64,000 nt of DNA from the NCBI RefSeq assembly GCF_002878395.1, contig NC_061120.1, positions 96,334,583-96,398,582 on the forward strand, written 5' to 3'. This DNA comes from Capsicum annuum (taxonomy: Eukaryota > Streptophyta > Magnoliopsida > Solanales > Solanaceae). The notes below the pieces were generated by a model. That model was not told the DNA's origin. It did not search any database and saw only the letters and a program-made list of their open reading frames with translations. A program made the position numbers and the translations under genes. Positions 46,751 through 60,162 of this stretch are shown one piece after another; the first letter of the stretch is position 1; each line of letters opens with the position of its first letter.

Positions 46751-48901
46751 TTTTAAGTGTGGAATGGTTGGTTACTGGTCTAGGTAGTGCCTCAGGCATA
46801 AGTTGGTCATACAACATGGTTCAACTTAAGTTTCTTACTAGGTTAGGGCTTTAGAGGTTAGTTATGAATGTAGGGAGATAGTCCATTAGTTTATGGTGTT
46901 GACGGCATAGGATTTTTAGGCAGTCAGTAAAACTAAATCAGACTTTTTGACTTGTAGCACCTTTGACTAGAGGCACTGCACTTAATGTTTCAATAGATCA
47001 TGCTGATGCTCGATCTAGGTTTGTACGTGTTTAGGTTCATACTTCTTTGGGTAGTTAGGGACTATAACTTTAGATTACATTGTAAGAGGTACAATTATAA
47101 TTTAATATATTTTTTTCTATTTGAATAGTGTTGGGCTTTTCACACCCATCGGGGGTTAAATATCTTGAAACTATAAAATTTATTGTGGTGAGCCTTTGTG
47201 AGGATTTATGCACATCTAATTACCATCATAGATTATTTTTTCAATATTAGATAAAGTGGATTATTATTTAGATTTCCTTAAGGTGTAGCACAGGGGTTAG
47301 AGTTCCTTTTCTTTTGCATTTTGGCCTTGTTAGGATCTTAGAGTGGTACTAGTTATACTTTTCATTTTTTGCCACCTAAACTTTATATTGGTGTTATTAT
47401 TGTTTTTCTTATGTTTATTAATTCTTTCTTGATAGACAACTAGACTAGCATTATTTAGTTAGTATCCTTTCTTTTTATTCTTGTCTAATTGTCTTAAATT
47501 ACTATTTTGGTTGGTTGGTTTCTCTTATGTTTTAATAAGGATTGATTGGTTATTGAGTGGGTTGTGAAATTAAGGGTAGGTTTTTTTCCTTCCCTAGCTA
47601 TATTGTAATCTTTTGCATGAGCGATCTTTTTTCTATAGTTAATAAGTTTGAGGTTTGAGATTTTTATTGGTATGGTTCATCTCCACGTAGTAGTCTTGAT
47701 CTTGTTGTTAGATAATATTGGTTCTCTATTATTTCTATGATGTGGTTTAGGATCTTATTGAGTTGAGGTTTGTTTAATTAGGTGAATTTAGAAATTTCTC
47801 ATGTCGATATTTATTCATCCTAATATGTCTTTATGGGATGCTTTTGATTGGTTATATGTGCTTCTATATCAGTTGTCAAATATTGAAGTAGATGTCTTTG
47901 GGAGAGATTGTTCGTTCCCATAGATTGAGTATTGGTTTGAAAAAATTTAGGCTATGACCATATTATTTCGAGTTACTTAATATTTGGCTATTGTCAGGAG
48001 TCCTTTCATTCCCATTATGTTTTTGGTTATTCCTTGTTGTACTGTTCCATTTAGCATATGTGGCTTTAATTCTTGTATATTCAGCTAGTCTTTTCCTCCA
48101 TTGTGATTATGCTTTTCAGATGCACTTGTGTTTTAGGCGTTCAAAGAAGCTATTTAGTCTTTGTAGATTTTGGAGTATGAATGCTTAATCATTGACATGA
48201 ATGTTTTATATAGGTATGATTGAACGGTTCAACTTTGGTGTTGAGAATTTAGCTAGTATGATGTAACTTGGTTGCAACCTTAGTTTGATGTTTGACACAG
48301 TTGAGTCTTCATTCACTATCTGACTAGGCATCTTCAAGATGTACCGGCTCAACTTTATTTGGTCCATGTGGATTATACTTATTGGATTCTAGAAGTATAG
48401 TTTGTTCATACTTAGTATTGGTTTAAATGACATTCGACCAAGGTTTTTATGTTCATAAAAAATTTTACTGTCTATTAAGTGAAAATAATGTATTCTAGTT
48501 AAACTTTGTATGGTTTTACCCATAGTTGGTGGGGTATTCGAAAGAGGGTCATTCAAATTTGAGAGGTACTGCTAACACTGATGAATATTGGTTTTGAGGG
48601 TCATCCGAATAAGTTATTGGATTTAGCTAAGATTATATACATTAGTTATGACCATTTGGCTATTAAGGTGGGACTTTATGAGGAATTGTTCATATTCTAG
48701 TTCGTGCAGATTTTTGGTGGGTCAATTTCATTAGGTCGAGGTTAGCTATGATACAATTATGCAGATAGCACTTGAATGATGATGCGGATATTCTTAGTAG
48801 TTCATAGTACACATATTTGGAAAGAGAAGGGAATATTAGATTTCGAGTTTGAAATCTGAAGAATAGTTTAGCATTAGGGTGTCTTTAGCTCAGTCATGTA
48901 T
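46751..48901. other. Unassigned 2.1 kb stretch
   Basis: No gypsy, LINE or LTR signature recognised. T-rich on the plus strand, with weak ORFs only (47991-48188 hydrophobic, 66 residues). Around 48340-48700 one frame stays comparatively readable (VHVDYTYWILEV, then GFEGHPNKLLDLAKIIYISY) but matches nothing I know. It may be an old transposon internal region or pre-insertion host sequence. Confidence 0.4.
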
Positions 48902-50559
48902 TGTAATGACACTTTCGGTCATTATCCGTAATCTTGCATACTTCCTCTAATAGAGCTTCTCAATAGCTATCCCAAGTCAGTAATGACTTTCGGGGATCGA
49001 TAGCTTGGTTACTTGACAATTCGTTTGGGTTTTAGAACCCCTTTTTCAATTTGAAGTCTTTGTTGGTCCTAATTGACCACTAAGTAAAAACCTTAGTAAT
49101 ATAGCTCATATGAGAAATCCAACATTGACAATGTGTTCAAAATGTCGAAAACTATGGGGTTACATATCCCGTTGGTTTGAAACGTACCTCAAATACATCC
49201 CGAGGCACTATCCAAAACTCAGAACCATGTTTCATGCTTCAGCCATGCATAGAATGAACAGAGATACCAAAACCGCAGTGAAAGAGGTATGACCGCGGTG
49301 TCGCATCTGCGGTAAGGCGGGGGCCATGACTGCACCATCTGATAGCTTGTTTGTCCATATTTAAATGTTGTCTTGCATGATTTTTTGCCATTTTGTGCCT
49401 CTTTCTTAACCTATAAACACTAATGAAGTGTACAATCTTATAAGTGTGTCTTATGGGTTTAATTGGAGCTTAAAAAACTTGTGTGATGGATTCTTTCTAC
49501 AATCTAAGATAACAATTCCTCTAATTTACTATTGATTTCATGGTTTCTTAACTCAAAACCCCTAAATCATTAAGGGCCAATTCTAGCCCCAAAATTAAGT
49601 GATTGACTCAAATTACTTTACGATTTTAACTCCCTAAAGATACTAAGGTTATGGGCTGGTCTTGGAAACTCCTTTCCATGGGTGAAACCCAATTGGGGTT
49701 TTGGTGTCCATCTAAAATCCATGCCACAATACTGCCATAATGGGTATTATCATTCTTGTTGTAATGCTTAGATTGTATTTTTTATAGCATTTCTTGTCGA
49801 ACAGGAAGCTTCACAAAAGGGAAAGGAAAAGCTCCCTGTTTCGTGAGTTGCTTGGACTCAAGGTAGGTTAGGCTTACTCGTAGACTAGATTGCGCTTGTT
49901 TATAATGTAATTATTGAAATCTAGCAAGATTGGGCAGGGAATTTATACTATAGTTGATTAAATGGTGAACTTGGGATTTATTGATTGCTATAGGCTATTA
50001 ATTTATAAGGTATGATATTTGACCCTTAGTCTAGGACCTTGGTTAGCTTATTTGTGATCTCATGACTAGTGTGAGAACACTGAAGTTGTTCTAGATAGAC
50101 ATGAATGGTATACATCTCTATCCTTGGGAGTGTATTGACCTATATAATGCCTAGATAGGAAATGACCTTGTTGTTGGGTTGACTTACGAAGGATTCTTGA
50201 TGAGGGTTTCCCTATAGACCTAGTAAGGATTGGTAAGCCCATATGTCAAAAATAAATAACTTAGCCTAATTCTAGGTAGAAACTAGACTTGTCTTAGTAA
50301 GTTTTGCATTCTTAGGATTTAGAAGTGGGACTTGAGCCACCATAAGTTGGACTACGAAATACTATGAGACCTAGATTCTCGATGAATGACTGATGTACAT
50401 ATTGGGATTATGGTTAGTAAACTCTGTTGTTGGATTATTTTGTGATCATGACTTGAATAACCTTGTAAATGTGATTAGTATTCATGTCATCTAAATACAC
50501 ATTCATTGTTTATATTCATATTATGTGTGGTGCTTATTAGCAATGTAAAATGACAAGTT
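48902..50559 (+). repeat. LTR fragment G, plus strand, related to the T family
   Basis: Starts tgtaatgacactttcggtcatt, the same kind of LTR start as element B (TGTAATGACC). It shares spaced words in the same order (ttacttgacaattcg, then tttgaagtct near 49050), at lower similarity. It contains a cg-rich patch at 49290-49320 (accgcggtgtcgcatctgcgg). Ends where LTR H1 begins. ORF 49110-49292 is LTR sequence. Confidence 0.6.
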
Positions 50560-51670
50560 ATAATGCCCCGAAATCTCATCCTGTAACATCACACGGTGCT
50601 TAATGCCACAAGTAGCCCCAAACTAATTTTTTGAGCCTGCAACTACTTGTAACACCTACTTTAGGATACATAAGTCAAGAAACGACACTATATCATGTCA
50701 AATCTGAATTGAAACAAATGAAATAATCGTCTGAGAAATCAATACTGAAAATCTTGAACTCAACTACTAGTCTAATCTGACAAGCCTCTACTTACTACTG
50801 AACAAGAGATTCATTGGGACAAACCCCCAACTGACTCTATTTAACTGAAAGCCATAACAACTGATATCAAGACTGAAAATCTGAGAAATACGTCCTTGAA
50901 CCATGAGGACTCACCAACTACGGAGTGTAGGCAAAGGTACTTGAGAATTACTATTGAGGCTGAGACTGAACACCTGAACCTACATTATGAGGCAATGTAG
51001 CACACAGACGTATATATGGATCAGTACTATGAGGATGTACTGAGTATATAGGGGTGTATGCATTAAGTAAACAATATCATTAGTCATTATGAAACCATGC
51101 ATGGAAATATGAATGACTCGCATAGCTTGAATAAGTCGGATATATAAATCTCGTAAGTCATGAACAATGAAACATGTAATATAAATCTCGTGAGTAATTA
51201 TACTTAGTTCTAAAATCTATACTCTCCTCTTATTCTCAAATATTGTAAACCTAAAAGGAATCTCAAAACAATAACTTTCAAACTTATACTTTTATCTTAA
51301 GGAGAATAAAGAACTTGTTTTGAAACTTTAGGAATCCAAAGACTTATGACTATGGAACTTTGGGACTCTTTTGGGAACTTGGGAGTTTTTTGTAACTGAC
51401 ATAAACTATGTGAGCTAACATGTACTCGAACGTCTTGCCACATTGGGGAGAGATGTTCTACCCTTACCATCGGAATAAAACCTTGACTTTAGTGATCACT
51501 ATCTTAACACTCTTGGGGTAAATTAGTATCCTATGTTGGCTAGTAATTCTGGGGCATAAACCTTGGATTCAAGACTAACTTGGTGCTAAATAATACTCCC
51601 ATACTTAGGGTCAGAACTTTTAGGAAATCCACCTTAAAATAGTACACTAATGTATAATGAAAGCAAATTA
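50560..51670 (-). repeat. LTR fragment H1 (C/H family), minus strand
   Basis: The left 500 bp align with the left part of H2. Both have a gcccc near the start (tgccccgaaat; cgcccctatt), a cacac-ggtgct/cacac-agtgct word, a ccatgaggactcac / atatgaggactcac word, and gtactgagtata. The right half (51200-51670) diverges, with cgaacgtcttgccacattgggg, recalling the C-family LTR interior. Only the 3' part of the minus-strand LTR is present. Confidence 0.6.
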
Positions 51671-51678
51671 TGCTTTTT

Positions 51679-54600
51679 TAACGCCCCTATTTTCTGTAAT
51701 CAGAATGTCACACAGTGCTCATGATCCCAAAGAACCACAAGCTAACCCTCTTCTGATATCTATACTTTTTCACTGCATAATAAAATAAAATACATGTGAA
51801 AAAATAGCATAAACTTGCCATAAGGTTCAAAATATCTAAAATATATTATTCTGCAAACTGAATACTTATATAGCTGTCTGTAAAACCTCTAAACAGTCTA
51901 AACTATGAAGTTGATGGGACATGTCCTCAACTAACTCCGTCTAGTAAAATAAACTAAATATAATAATGTGATGAAATAATAATCCATCCTCGAAATATGA
52001 GGACTCACTTGTTGGTATTAAACTGCTACTGTTGATCTGGAACTCGTGTCTCTGAATCTATGGTGTCTAATAAATTTAGAACACTATAGCACAAATACGT
52101 TAATACGTTGGAATGTACTGAGTATACAAATGAGGTAAGGCTAAATCCAAGGTCTTATGCATTAACTTAACTTAATTGAATAATATCCAAGAGCTCGATT
52201 ACCATGCATAAAGAATCTGTAATTACTGGACATACTGCACATATTGTCACCGAGCATACTTAGGCTAACTATGGTAACTGATACTTAATATATTGAAATT
52301 CTGAAATTTTTGAATATAATGAGATTACGAGTATCTGAAGCTTCTGAAACTGATAGGAACCCATTCTAACAAGTTATCTCCAAATCTACTAATAATAAGA
52401 ATGATTGCTTGACTCTGACATAAACCCTATAGTCTCTAAATCTATGGATAATAATACTATTTGATAACTGATTTTGAGAACAGCCTATCTAGCAACGAAT
52501 CTTCAAAATTTGAAATAATCATACTTGATGGCCTTTATCTAACAACCTTTAATTCTATACACTGAGCTGAGCTCTTTCTTGAAGTCTGAGATTGATTTTG
52601 AAATTGTGACTACAGGAAGTAGTCACCTAATCGACATGGCCTACCTATCTAAGTCGGGGTCCAACCTGTACTTCAGTTCGAAGGGTGTCAGTACTGCGCC
52701 ACTTGTAAAGATAACTTTATGTGATCCTCATCTATCAGGTACTCAAACGAGAATGGTGGAGCCCTCATCTAACAGGTTAAACTACCTCAACTACCCTCAA
52801 CTCGCAGGTATGATGTCTCAACCTACGTTGGCTACGTAGTTCTGGAGCACAAGGATTGCTTCTAAGAATGACGCCCTCTACTAAAAGGTAAGTTTCCATC
52901 CTTGAGCTCACTCAGTGCTAAGTCCTACTCCCAACTGAAAGAAACTGAACTGATTCTTAACTGAGCTTAGACTGAGCTGAATCTATTACTGATCATATTA
53001 CATTATTGATCTGACTGAGTTTGCTTGCTTCCGTATCTAACGAAATACTACTAAATTTCGTATCTTATTTAGTTTTACTGAAATCTTGATTAGATACTGA
53101 ATACAGCTGATATCTGAGTTGAGTACTGAGCTTGATTAGACTGCATACTTAGATTACTGAGTTTTTTTTTGTTAAGTCATTGACTGAGTTCTACTGATCA
53201 TAGCATGACTGAGATTATCTTGAGATTGACTCGGCTCTAGGCACACAGCTATATTTTTCGGGTATAATACCCCCAGGACTCAATGGAGGGAAATAGACAG
53301 GACTCAACTCTTGAATATATGACTAATATTACATCAACGTCATCACAATATGCTCAATAAAATATCACTTTTAGAACTTGGAAATACTAACATGTATTTT
53401 TATAGGAAATGCAACCCAACACTTCATAACTCATTCCACAAGATCATGCAAAAAACATGACATGCATTCAAGATACATAATTAAAGATTTCATGCTAACA
53501 TGTTACCATCCATTCACTAAAGCTTTTTAACAAACACTTGGCATGCTTAGCTTATACATAGCTTGGGAATTTCTTGTCAACATATTATAATGAATCTATT
53601 TTCTTCACATGTGCACTTTATCAAACACTTGAATGGCATGAACTAGTACACATGTTTACATGATATAATTTGTGTTGTTTAATTCACACCACCATTCATC
53701 AATTACTTGGAAGGCATAGTATTTAAACATAATACTAATCAATACTTAATATCACGATTCCAACACCAAGTTCACCATCTCAAAGCTCTAATATGAGTTC
53801 ACATAGTACTACATACATAATAATTATTAATTTCACATAAATCATACACTTAGTCATGGGTTATAAATCCAATCAACAACATAATCATTAATACACTTAA
53901 ATCCACTTATGGATTCTTCATCCAACTTGTAGTTACATAAATCATACCACAACTAATTATTTTTCATGAATCTTGAGGTAAATCATGGAATTAAACTCAA
54001 TCTTACATCATAATTAATGTCTATTTAGATCTAATATAAATCTATGAAATCAAATAATCTTGAAGGATTTATCATAAACATCATAGATTTTATACTCAAC
54101 ATACTACGATGGTACTATTTTCTTCGTATAGGCATTTTATATAACATGTAGGGAGCATGCTTTAGTTATTCAACAACTACTACTTCTATATGTCATGACT
54201 CCATCAAACGGTTCATCACACAAAGATTCCAACATGATATGATCATGATTCAACATACATGGAAAATATAACTATTTCCAATATGAATTAGCATATATCA
54301 ACATCACACCAATCAACATAATTAAATAATTCAACATACTTCTCACGAAGGCTTTATTATGAACACAATAAGATCAACACATATGAGGGTCTAAACTTGA
54401 GTTTTTATCATCAAAACATAAATTTAACTTCAACAACATCAAGAACACAAATTTTATACCACATAAATCATAAAACTCATCAAAAATAAAATCTTTAAAT
54501 TTATGAAAAAGGGTTCATGAGCTTCTTGGGTGGAAGGAACCCAAAAATCAACACTTGCATACCCCAAGTTTATGAATCCAGATGAACTCTTGCTTCCAGA

Positions 54601-55334
54601 ACTCTATTAGTAAGTTTGGTAGGTTCTCCTTGTAGCTCTTACAATGAGGATTCCGAATCTTTAATTATCTTTGAATTTCTACGGCTAAATTCTGGAAGAT
54701 CTTGATATTTGTTTTGGGGTTAAAGCATGTTGTTCTTGAGAAATTAATCAAAAAGAAGCATATTTTGGATGAAAATATGCTGAATTCCATATTAAGGGGT
54801 ATATATAGGGGTGGAAGATGACCAAAATGCCCCTAAGGAAACAATTAAGGTCACATCTTTCCCTCAGTTACTGTTTTGATATGCTGAAGTTCATTGGCTA
54901 TAACTTTTTACTACTATGTTCAAATTATATGGAACTAATTTCATTAAAAATAAGACTCAAATATATTTTATTTTATATATATCAGCTCATCCAGTTCATT
55001 ATATACCGGATGTTATGATCGTTATAATTCGACCCTAAAATTCTGGAAACTGGGCACCTCATAACTGCTTTTTGCTACTATTTCGGCACACCAAACGTGC
55101 CCTTACGCTACTCTAAAAATTATGAAACTAAATCGGGATGTACTACGACCTTTCCCCATCGTAAAAAAAATTAAAAATCGAAAACGGATGTCGGGAAGGT
55201 CGTCAAATAAATACCCAAAGATCGGAGGTCTAAATGAGAAAGTTTCAGCATTTAGCTAAATTTTTTTGAGTGGTAAGCTTTTCTTGACAAGATAAAAAGT
55301 CTTTAACAACTTAGAAAACTTACAAGTTATTATA
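51679..55334 (-). repeat. LTR H2 (C/H family), minus strand, ~3.7 kb
   Basis: Minus strand runs from ctataataacttgtaag (right end) to ...ggggcgtt (left end). Reverse-complemented, it follows LTR C1 block for block: the aaagtttcagc and tttatttgacgacc start region, a TATA box, the cctgggggtat block (plus-strand ataatacccccagg at 53263), and a 'ttgagggtagttgagg' stretch paired with C1 58840-58900. The ORF 52579-52839 (plus) lies wholly within the LTR and is not called. Confidence 0.75.
54796..54810 (-). promoter_or_regulatory. TATA box of LTR H2
   Basis: Plus-strand ggggtatatatagg reads CCTATATATACCCC on the minus strand, at the location equivalent to the TATA of LTR C1 (57438-57450). Confidence 0.5.
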
Positions 55335-56245
55335 GTATCTCCCCCTTGGGAACATTAGTCCTCGAATGTCGCTGACTAAGATAAAAGTACTGATCAACTG
55401 AGCTTACTTAAGGGATGAGAATATCTTAAACATAATTATATGACTAGAACTGCTGATATACTGAGTTCTTACAATGAACATGCATATCTAATGCATGGAA
55501 CACATAGCTGAAGCTACTTATAAGCTAAATTCTCATAATGGACATGTATATCTAAGGCATGAATGCATGACTGAGCTGTTCTCATGAATGCATGACTTAC
55601 TATGCAATGATAACTAATACTATCTTTAGAGAGTATATCTATACATACAACTTAATAGAGTTAAGAACTTGAAAACATCGAGGAGTTATAGGGTATCTCC
55701 CCCTTGGGAAGCTATATCCCTCTAAGAACACTTAATTTGTCAATATATTGGAGTGATGCACAAGGCATCTACGAGCTAGATCATAACTAATCATCTAGGA
55801 GATGAAACTAATGCATAATGCATAAACTGAGCGATACTTGCCACCACTAGTATATTATATCTTGGATTAGTTACAGGTCTGAGATTCTGATAGCCTGACT
55901 AGATGAAAAAATGAGAAAACAATTTATGTGAATTTTACTGGTGGACTAAATGCTGGCTTTGCTAGATAACTCATGCTCCAAAATCATACTTACTGCTCTT
56001 CTACACATACTGACATCACTACTAGAGTCTGAGGTCCTGACTTTATCACTTTCTCTGTCATCTCCCCCTTAGCTTCAAGCCAACACTATAAATTTGTGAA
56101 CACTTTACTACACTCTAAACTGAACTATAATCAATCTACTCTAGAGTCTAGGAAACAATGATGCACAATTATATGTATGAAGGATAAACTCATCTTAAAA
56201 ACTGAACCTGAATGTATAAACTCACTGTTAATGCTATCTGTTGGC
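55335..56245 (-). other. Internal 3' tail of the H2 element with two purine tracts
   Basis: Read on the minus strand, gttcccaagggggagata abuts the LTR (55336-55350), preceded by attcgaggac. A second copy, cttcccaagggggagata, lies at 55694-55708. The tail also contains ATGCAT/catgcatatc words like those in the C tail, on the opposite strand. No coding sequence was identified. At 56245 it gives way to the C tail. Confidence 0.65.
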
Positions 56246-56901
56246 ATACTAGCACTAAATTGTAGTCGTAATCTATGTTCTTAATGGCTCAGTTTATCCC
56301 ACGATACTCTGTCCATGTCACGCATTACAGACTCAGTTTAACTTATATATTATGATCCAGAATCATTTATGTTCTCATGTTTTTGCTCATGCTTATTAAG
56401 TGATTAATCTCAGACACATCGGTATTTTTAGTTCAACATAATAGTCTTCCTTGTGCTTACTCATTATCATGTTCATACTTTAGTACCAAACTTGGTACCA
56501 TTACCATTGTATGTTCAGTCGTATGTTCATGAGTAAGTTAAGTCATGTATCCACGCATCGGATATGTGTGGTCAGCTTATAAATACTTTCATTCATGCAT
56601 TCACGTATCAAGTTAGTCATATAATCATGCATTAGATATGTACGGACTCAGCTTATCAGTTATACAACAAATATGCATTCTCATTTTGAGAAATCTTAGT
56701 TCATCAGAACACTCATTCCTTCGTTTATAAATTAGTTACGCATGCATCATACATGCATGTTAAGTATGATATATTTAGTTGGTCAGTCATGTCAGCCATG
56801 AAATCGTATTCAGTCGTTCATGCGCAATACTCATGTCAATTGTCTCTTCTCCCCTCTCAGTCAGTCTCATTAGAGGATGAATATTCCCAAGGGGTACATA
56901 T
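56246..56901 (+). other. Internal 3' tail preceding LTR C1
   Basis: Colinear with 61840-62270, the tail before LTR C2 (ctattcttaat, cccacgatactct, gtcatgcattaca, gagaaatcttag, cagtcatgtcagccatgaaatc), ending ggatgaatattcccaagggg. So C1 is at the same time the 3' LTR of this tail and the 5' LTR of the next internal region. Upstream of 56246 the similarity to C stops at the border with the H2 tail. Confidence 0.75.
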
Positions 56902-59900
56902 TGTAATACCCCATAAAAATCGCATATGAAATTTAGCTCGTAAAGCTCCATGAGAGATTCCAACACTTAGAAAATTTTTTTGCTAAGTGTTCAAGTTCAA
57001 CACTTACTCTCATTTTAGACCTCCTAACTTTAGGGATTTATTTGATGACCTTCCTGACCTCCATTTTTTAATTATCAAGTTGTTTTGATATGGGGAAAGT
57101 CCCTAGTATGTATTGGACACATTCCGAGTGCATTTTGGGCTCATTTCATTGGCTAACTCACTGGTTTGAAATGCTTCCGCATTTCGGACGCATTTCAGGT
57201 CAAAAATTTCATTCCACTTCAAACTATTTTAACTTCCTGCATATAATGAACTGTAAGAGTTGCTATATATCAATACCAATATGTTTGATTCTTCTTTCCA
57301 ATGCAATTGGTTTCATCGAATTTGAACATTGGAGTAAAAAGTTATGATCAATTTACTACAGCCTATCATCCTATAAACAACATAGGACAGCTGCATCTTT
57401 CTCTCTTTCTCCAAGGGTATTTTAGTCTTTCCCACCTCTATATATATACACAGATACGAGATTCAACATAATTTAGTAACACATGCTTGATTTCTCTCAA
57501 AATTCATTAAGAGCAAGAAGAGGGTTTGCAATTGGGAATTTAATTTCAAGAAATTCTCTCTGTTGATCTTCGTAAAATGAAGAAGTAAGGTATGCATAGT
57601 GTTCATCCATGGATTCCTTTCATCCATGGAGCTCAAGAATCAAGTTTTAAGTCATATATCATGAATATTTTATGGTGGGATGATTATGTTGATGTTGATG
57701 ATGTTAAATTGAATTTTTAATTTCATGAGTTATCTCAAGAATCATGAAAACTAATTTATTTTGTAATATTATTCATATGAACTTTATGTTGAGTTCTTGA
57801 AATTTCAAGTTGGACGTTGATGATCATGTTGTTTTTGTTTAATGATTCCCAAGTTGGGATCTTTATGTGAAATCATGAAACTATGCTGAAATATAAGTTG
57901 AAGTCCATGAATTTGGTGATTTATACTTTATGAAAATTTTATAATTTCACCTATGCCTAAGTTGTGCATGAAAGGTGTTTGATTGAATGTTTAAGAGAAA
58001 CAAGAAACATGTAGGATGGATTAATATGGCCTAAAAGGTGAAGTCATGCCATTGACCTCATGCTTGAATGGCTTACATGCTAGTCTTGTAAAATGAATAT
58101 GTTGTTGGAATGTCATGATGTTAGAGTATGAAATTATGATCTTGATTATATACATTCCTACCATGAACAAGATTATGTTTACCATGTACTTCATGAAATC
58201 CCTAACTTATTCTATTATGAATGGTTGATATTGATCATGTGTTCAAGAATGTCAAGAAGTGTCAGTTTCCTTCTATCGACTCCTGGGGGTACTTGTATAT
58301 GTGCCTAGAGCCATGTCATGTTTTCACGGTACTCTCAGTCAAGCCATGTTCAGTAGACTTTAGTCGGTCTCATGACTTAGGAAAACTCAAGAAAAGGTAG
58401 AATCGGTTCAATTTTACTCAGTAATCTATGTAATCTTAGCAATATTTCGTCAACCTATGGAATTTAGTGAATCTCAGTATCAGTACAATTTAGTTCAGTA
58501 TTCAGTTAAGATATCATTAAACTTAGTTAGCTAACAGAACTCAGTAGCATTTAGTCAGTTAACAGAATTCAGTTATGTTCCCCTAGTCATCGGAACTCAA
58601 TAAACTCAGTCCATGTTCAATTTAGTTAAACAGAACAATCAGAAAAAGTTTAGTTAATTCTAGTATAAAATAGGAAATTAGTTCAGTTTATTCAGTTCAG
58701 TGTCATTCAATTGGAAGTAGGATTCAGCACCGAACTAACCAAAGGATAGGAACTTACTGCCAGTAGAGAGTGTGATTCTTAGAAGCAGTCCTTGCATTCC
58801 AGTACTATGTAGCCATCATAGGTTTAGACATCAATACCTAGCATTTGAGGGTAGATGAGGTGGATTAACCTGTAAGATGAGGGTTCCCACCATTCTCTTT
58901 AGAGCACCTGCCAGATGAGGGTCACTGATAGCATGTCCTTACCGATGGCGTAATATTGACACCCTTCAATTAGGGCAGAGATTGAACCCCAGCTTAGCTA
59001 TTATAGCATATTTGGGGTATGTCGGTTAGATAACTATATCCCATAGTTTTAGTATCAGTCTTAGTAAAAGAACTCAGATAGTTTTTTGGGATATCAGGAC
59101 TGTCAGATATAGTTAACTCAGATACAATACTGAACTCAACTAGTTCCATTAGATTTAGGACTGCCAGATAAATTCATTTATGCTATCAGTTCCTGGAACT
59201 CGTGCTATCAGAAATATCAGTTATCAAAATTTAGTTATCATTCATGATATGTTATCAGTATGTACATGTCATCAGTATTCATACTCAGTAGTCATGTTAT
59301 CACGAGCTCAGTTTTAGGACTGTTATGTACGGATAATTAAATCAATTTTTCATAATAATAACTATCAGAAACAATCATTCCTTTATTAGTAATATAGTAT
59401 CAGTCTCCTAGTATTCAGTAATACTCTATCAGTTTCTTACTTATTAGTGAATTACATATCAATATTAGTAAACTCAGTCATTCATTATCTTAATATCAGT
59501 AATCTCAGCCATTCAGTATCTTAGCATTAGTAAACTTATCATATTAGTATTCAGACTCAGTAGTCAGTATCACTATGAGTTTAGTTTCAGTTACGTATGT
59601 ATTTATGTATTCTCACATTCATATCAGCCAACATTGTTCATGCATATAAAATCTTTTACATTTAGCCTACCTCACTCATATACTCAGTATATTCAGTCGT
59701 ATTGACGGATTAATGCTATCATATTTTATTTAACGCCATAGGTATAGAGGTATGAGTTTTAGAGCAGCAGTAGTATTGTAGATTTCAGCAGTCAGTGCTC
59801 CTCTTTATTTGAGGATAATATTTTTTACATTATTATAGTATTTTAGATTAGTTTTTTAGTTCATATAGTTAGTTGGAGACATGTTCCTTCAACTCCTTAT

Positions 59901-60162
59901 TCAGTTCAGGTAGAGGCGTTCAGACTAGATGTCAGATTAGATGTTCAGACTTCAGTATTTATGTTTCTTTTTGGTATTGTTATACTATGTTTTTCAGACA
60001 TGTATCCGTATTGAACCTTATGGCCTTACAGTTCATGTTTCCACATATTTCATGAGATATTATGCATTTTACAGGTATAGATATTAGTCATGGGTTAGCT
60101 TGTGGTCTTTTGAGGTCATGAGCATAGTGTAGCATTTTGGTTTAGAAAATTATGGAATTACA
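56902..60162 (+). repeat. Element C LTR C1 (~3.26 kb)
   Basis: Starts tgtaatacccc after a purine tract and ends ggaattaca before the PBS. It closely matches C2 (62271 onward) with few differences, including cacatttcagg, catataat and a TATA box at 57438-57450. The 58330-59700 part is dense in cagt/tcag words. ORFs 57090-57347 and 59873-60055 are LTR sequence. Confidence 0.85.
57438..57450 (+). promoter_or_regulatory. TATA box of LTR C1
   Basis: ctatatatataca, followed by cagatacgag and a ~100 bp leader with agagggtttgcaattggg. The equivalent in C2 is aatatatataca at 62806-62816. Confidence 0.55.

Noticed and set aside
47991..48188. Hydrophobic 65-codon ORF that might be a membrane protein
   Set aside because: T-rich sequence gives hydrophobic codons by composition; no start context, no homologous motif.
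52579..52839. 86-codon plus-strand ORF in LTR H2
   Set aside because: It lies wholly in an LTR, antisense to the element, and its reverse complement aligns with non-coding LTR C1.
57090..57347. ORF with a near-twin at 62481-62714
   Set aside because: Both are the same place in LTRs C1 and C2; the similarity is explained by LTR identity, and no known protein motif is present.
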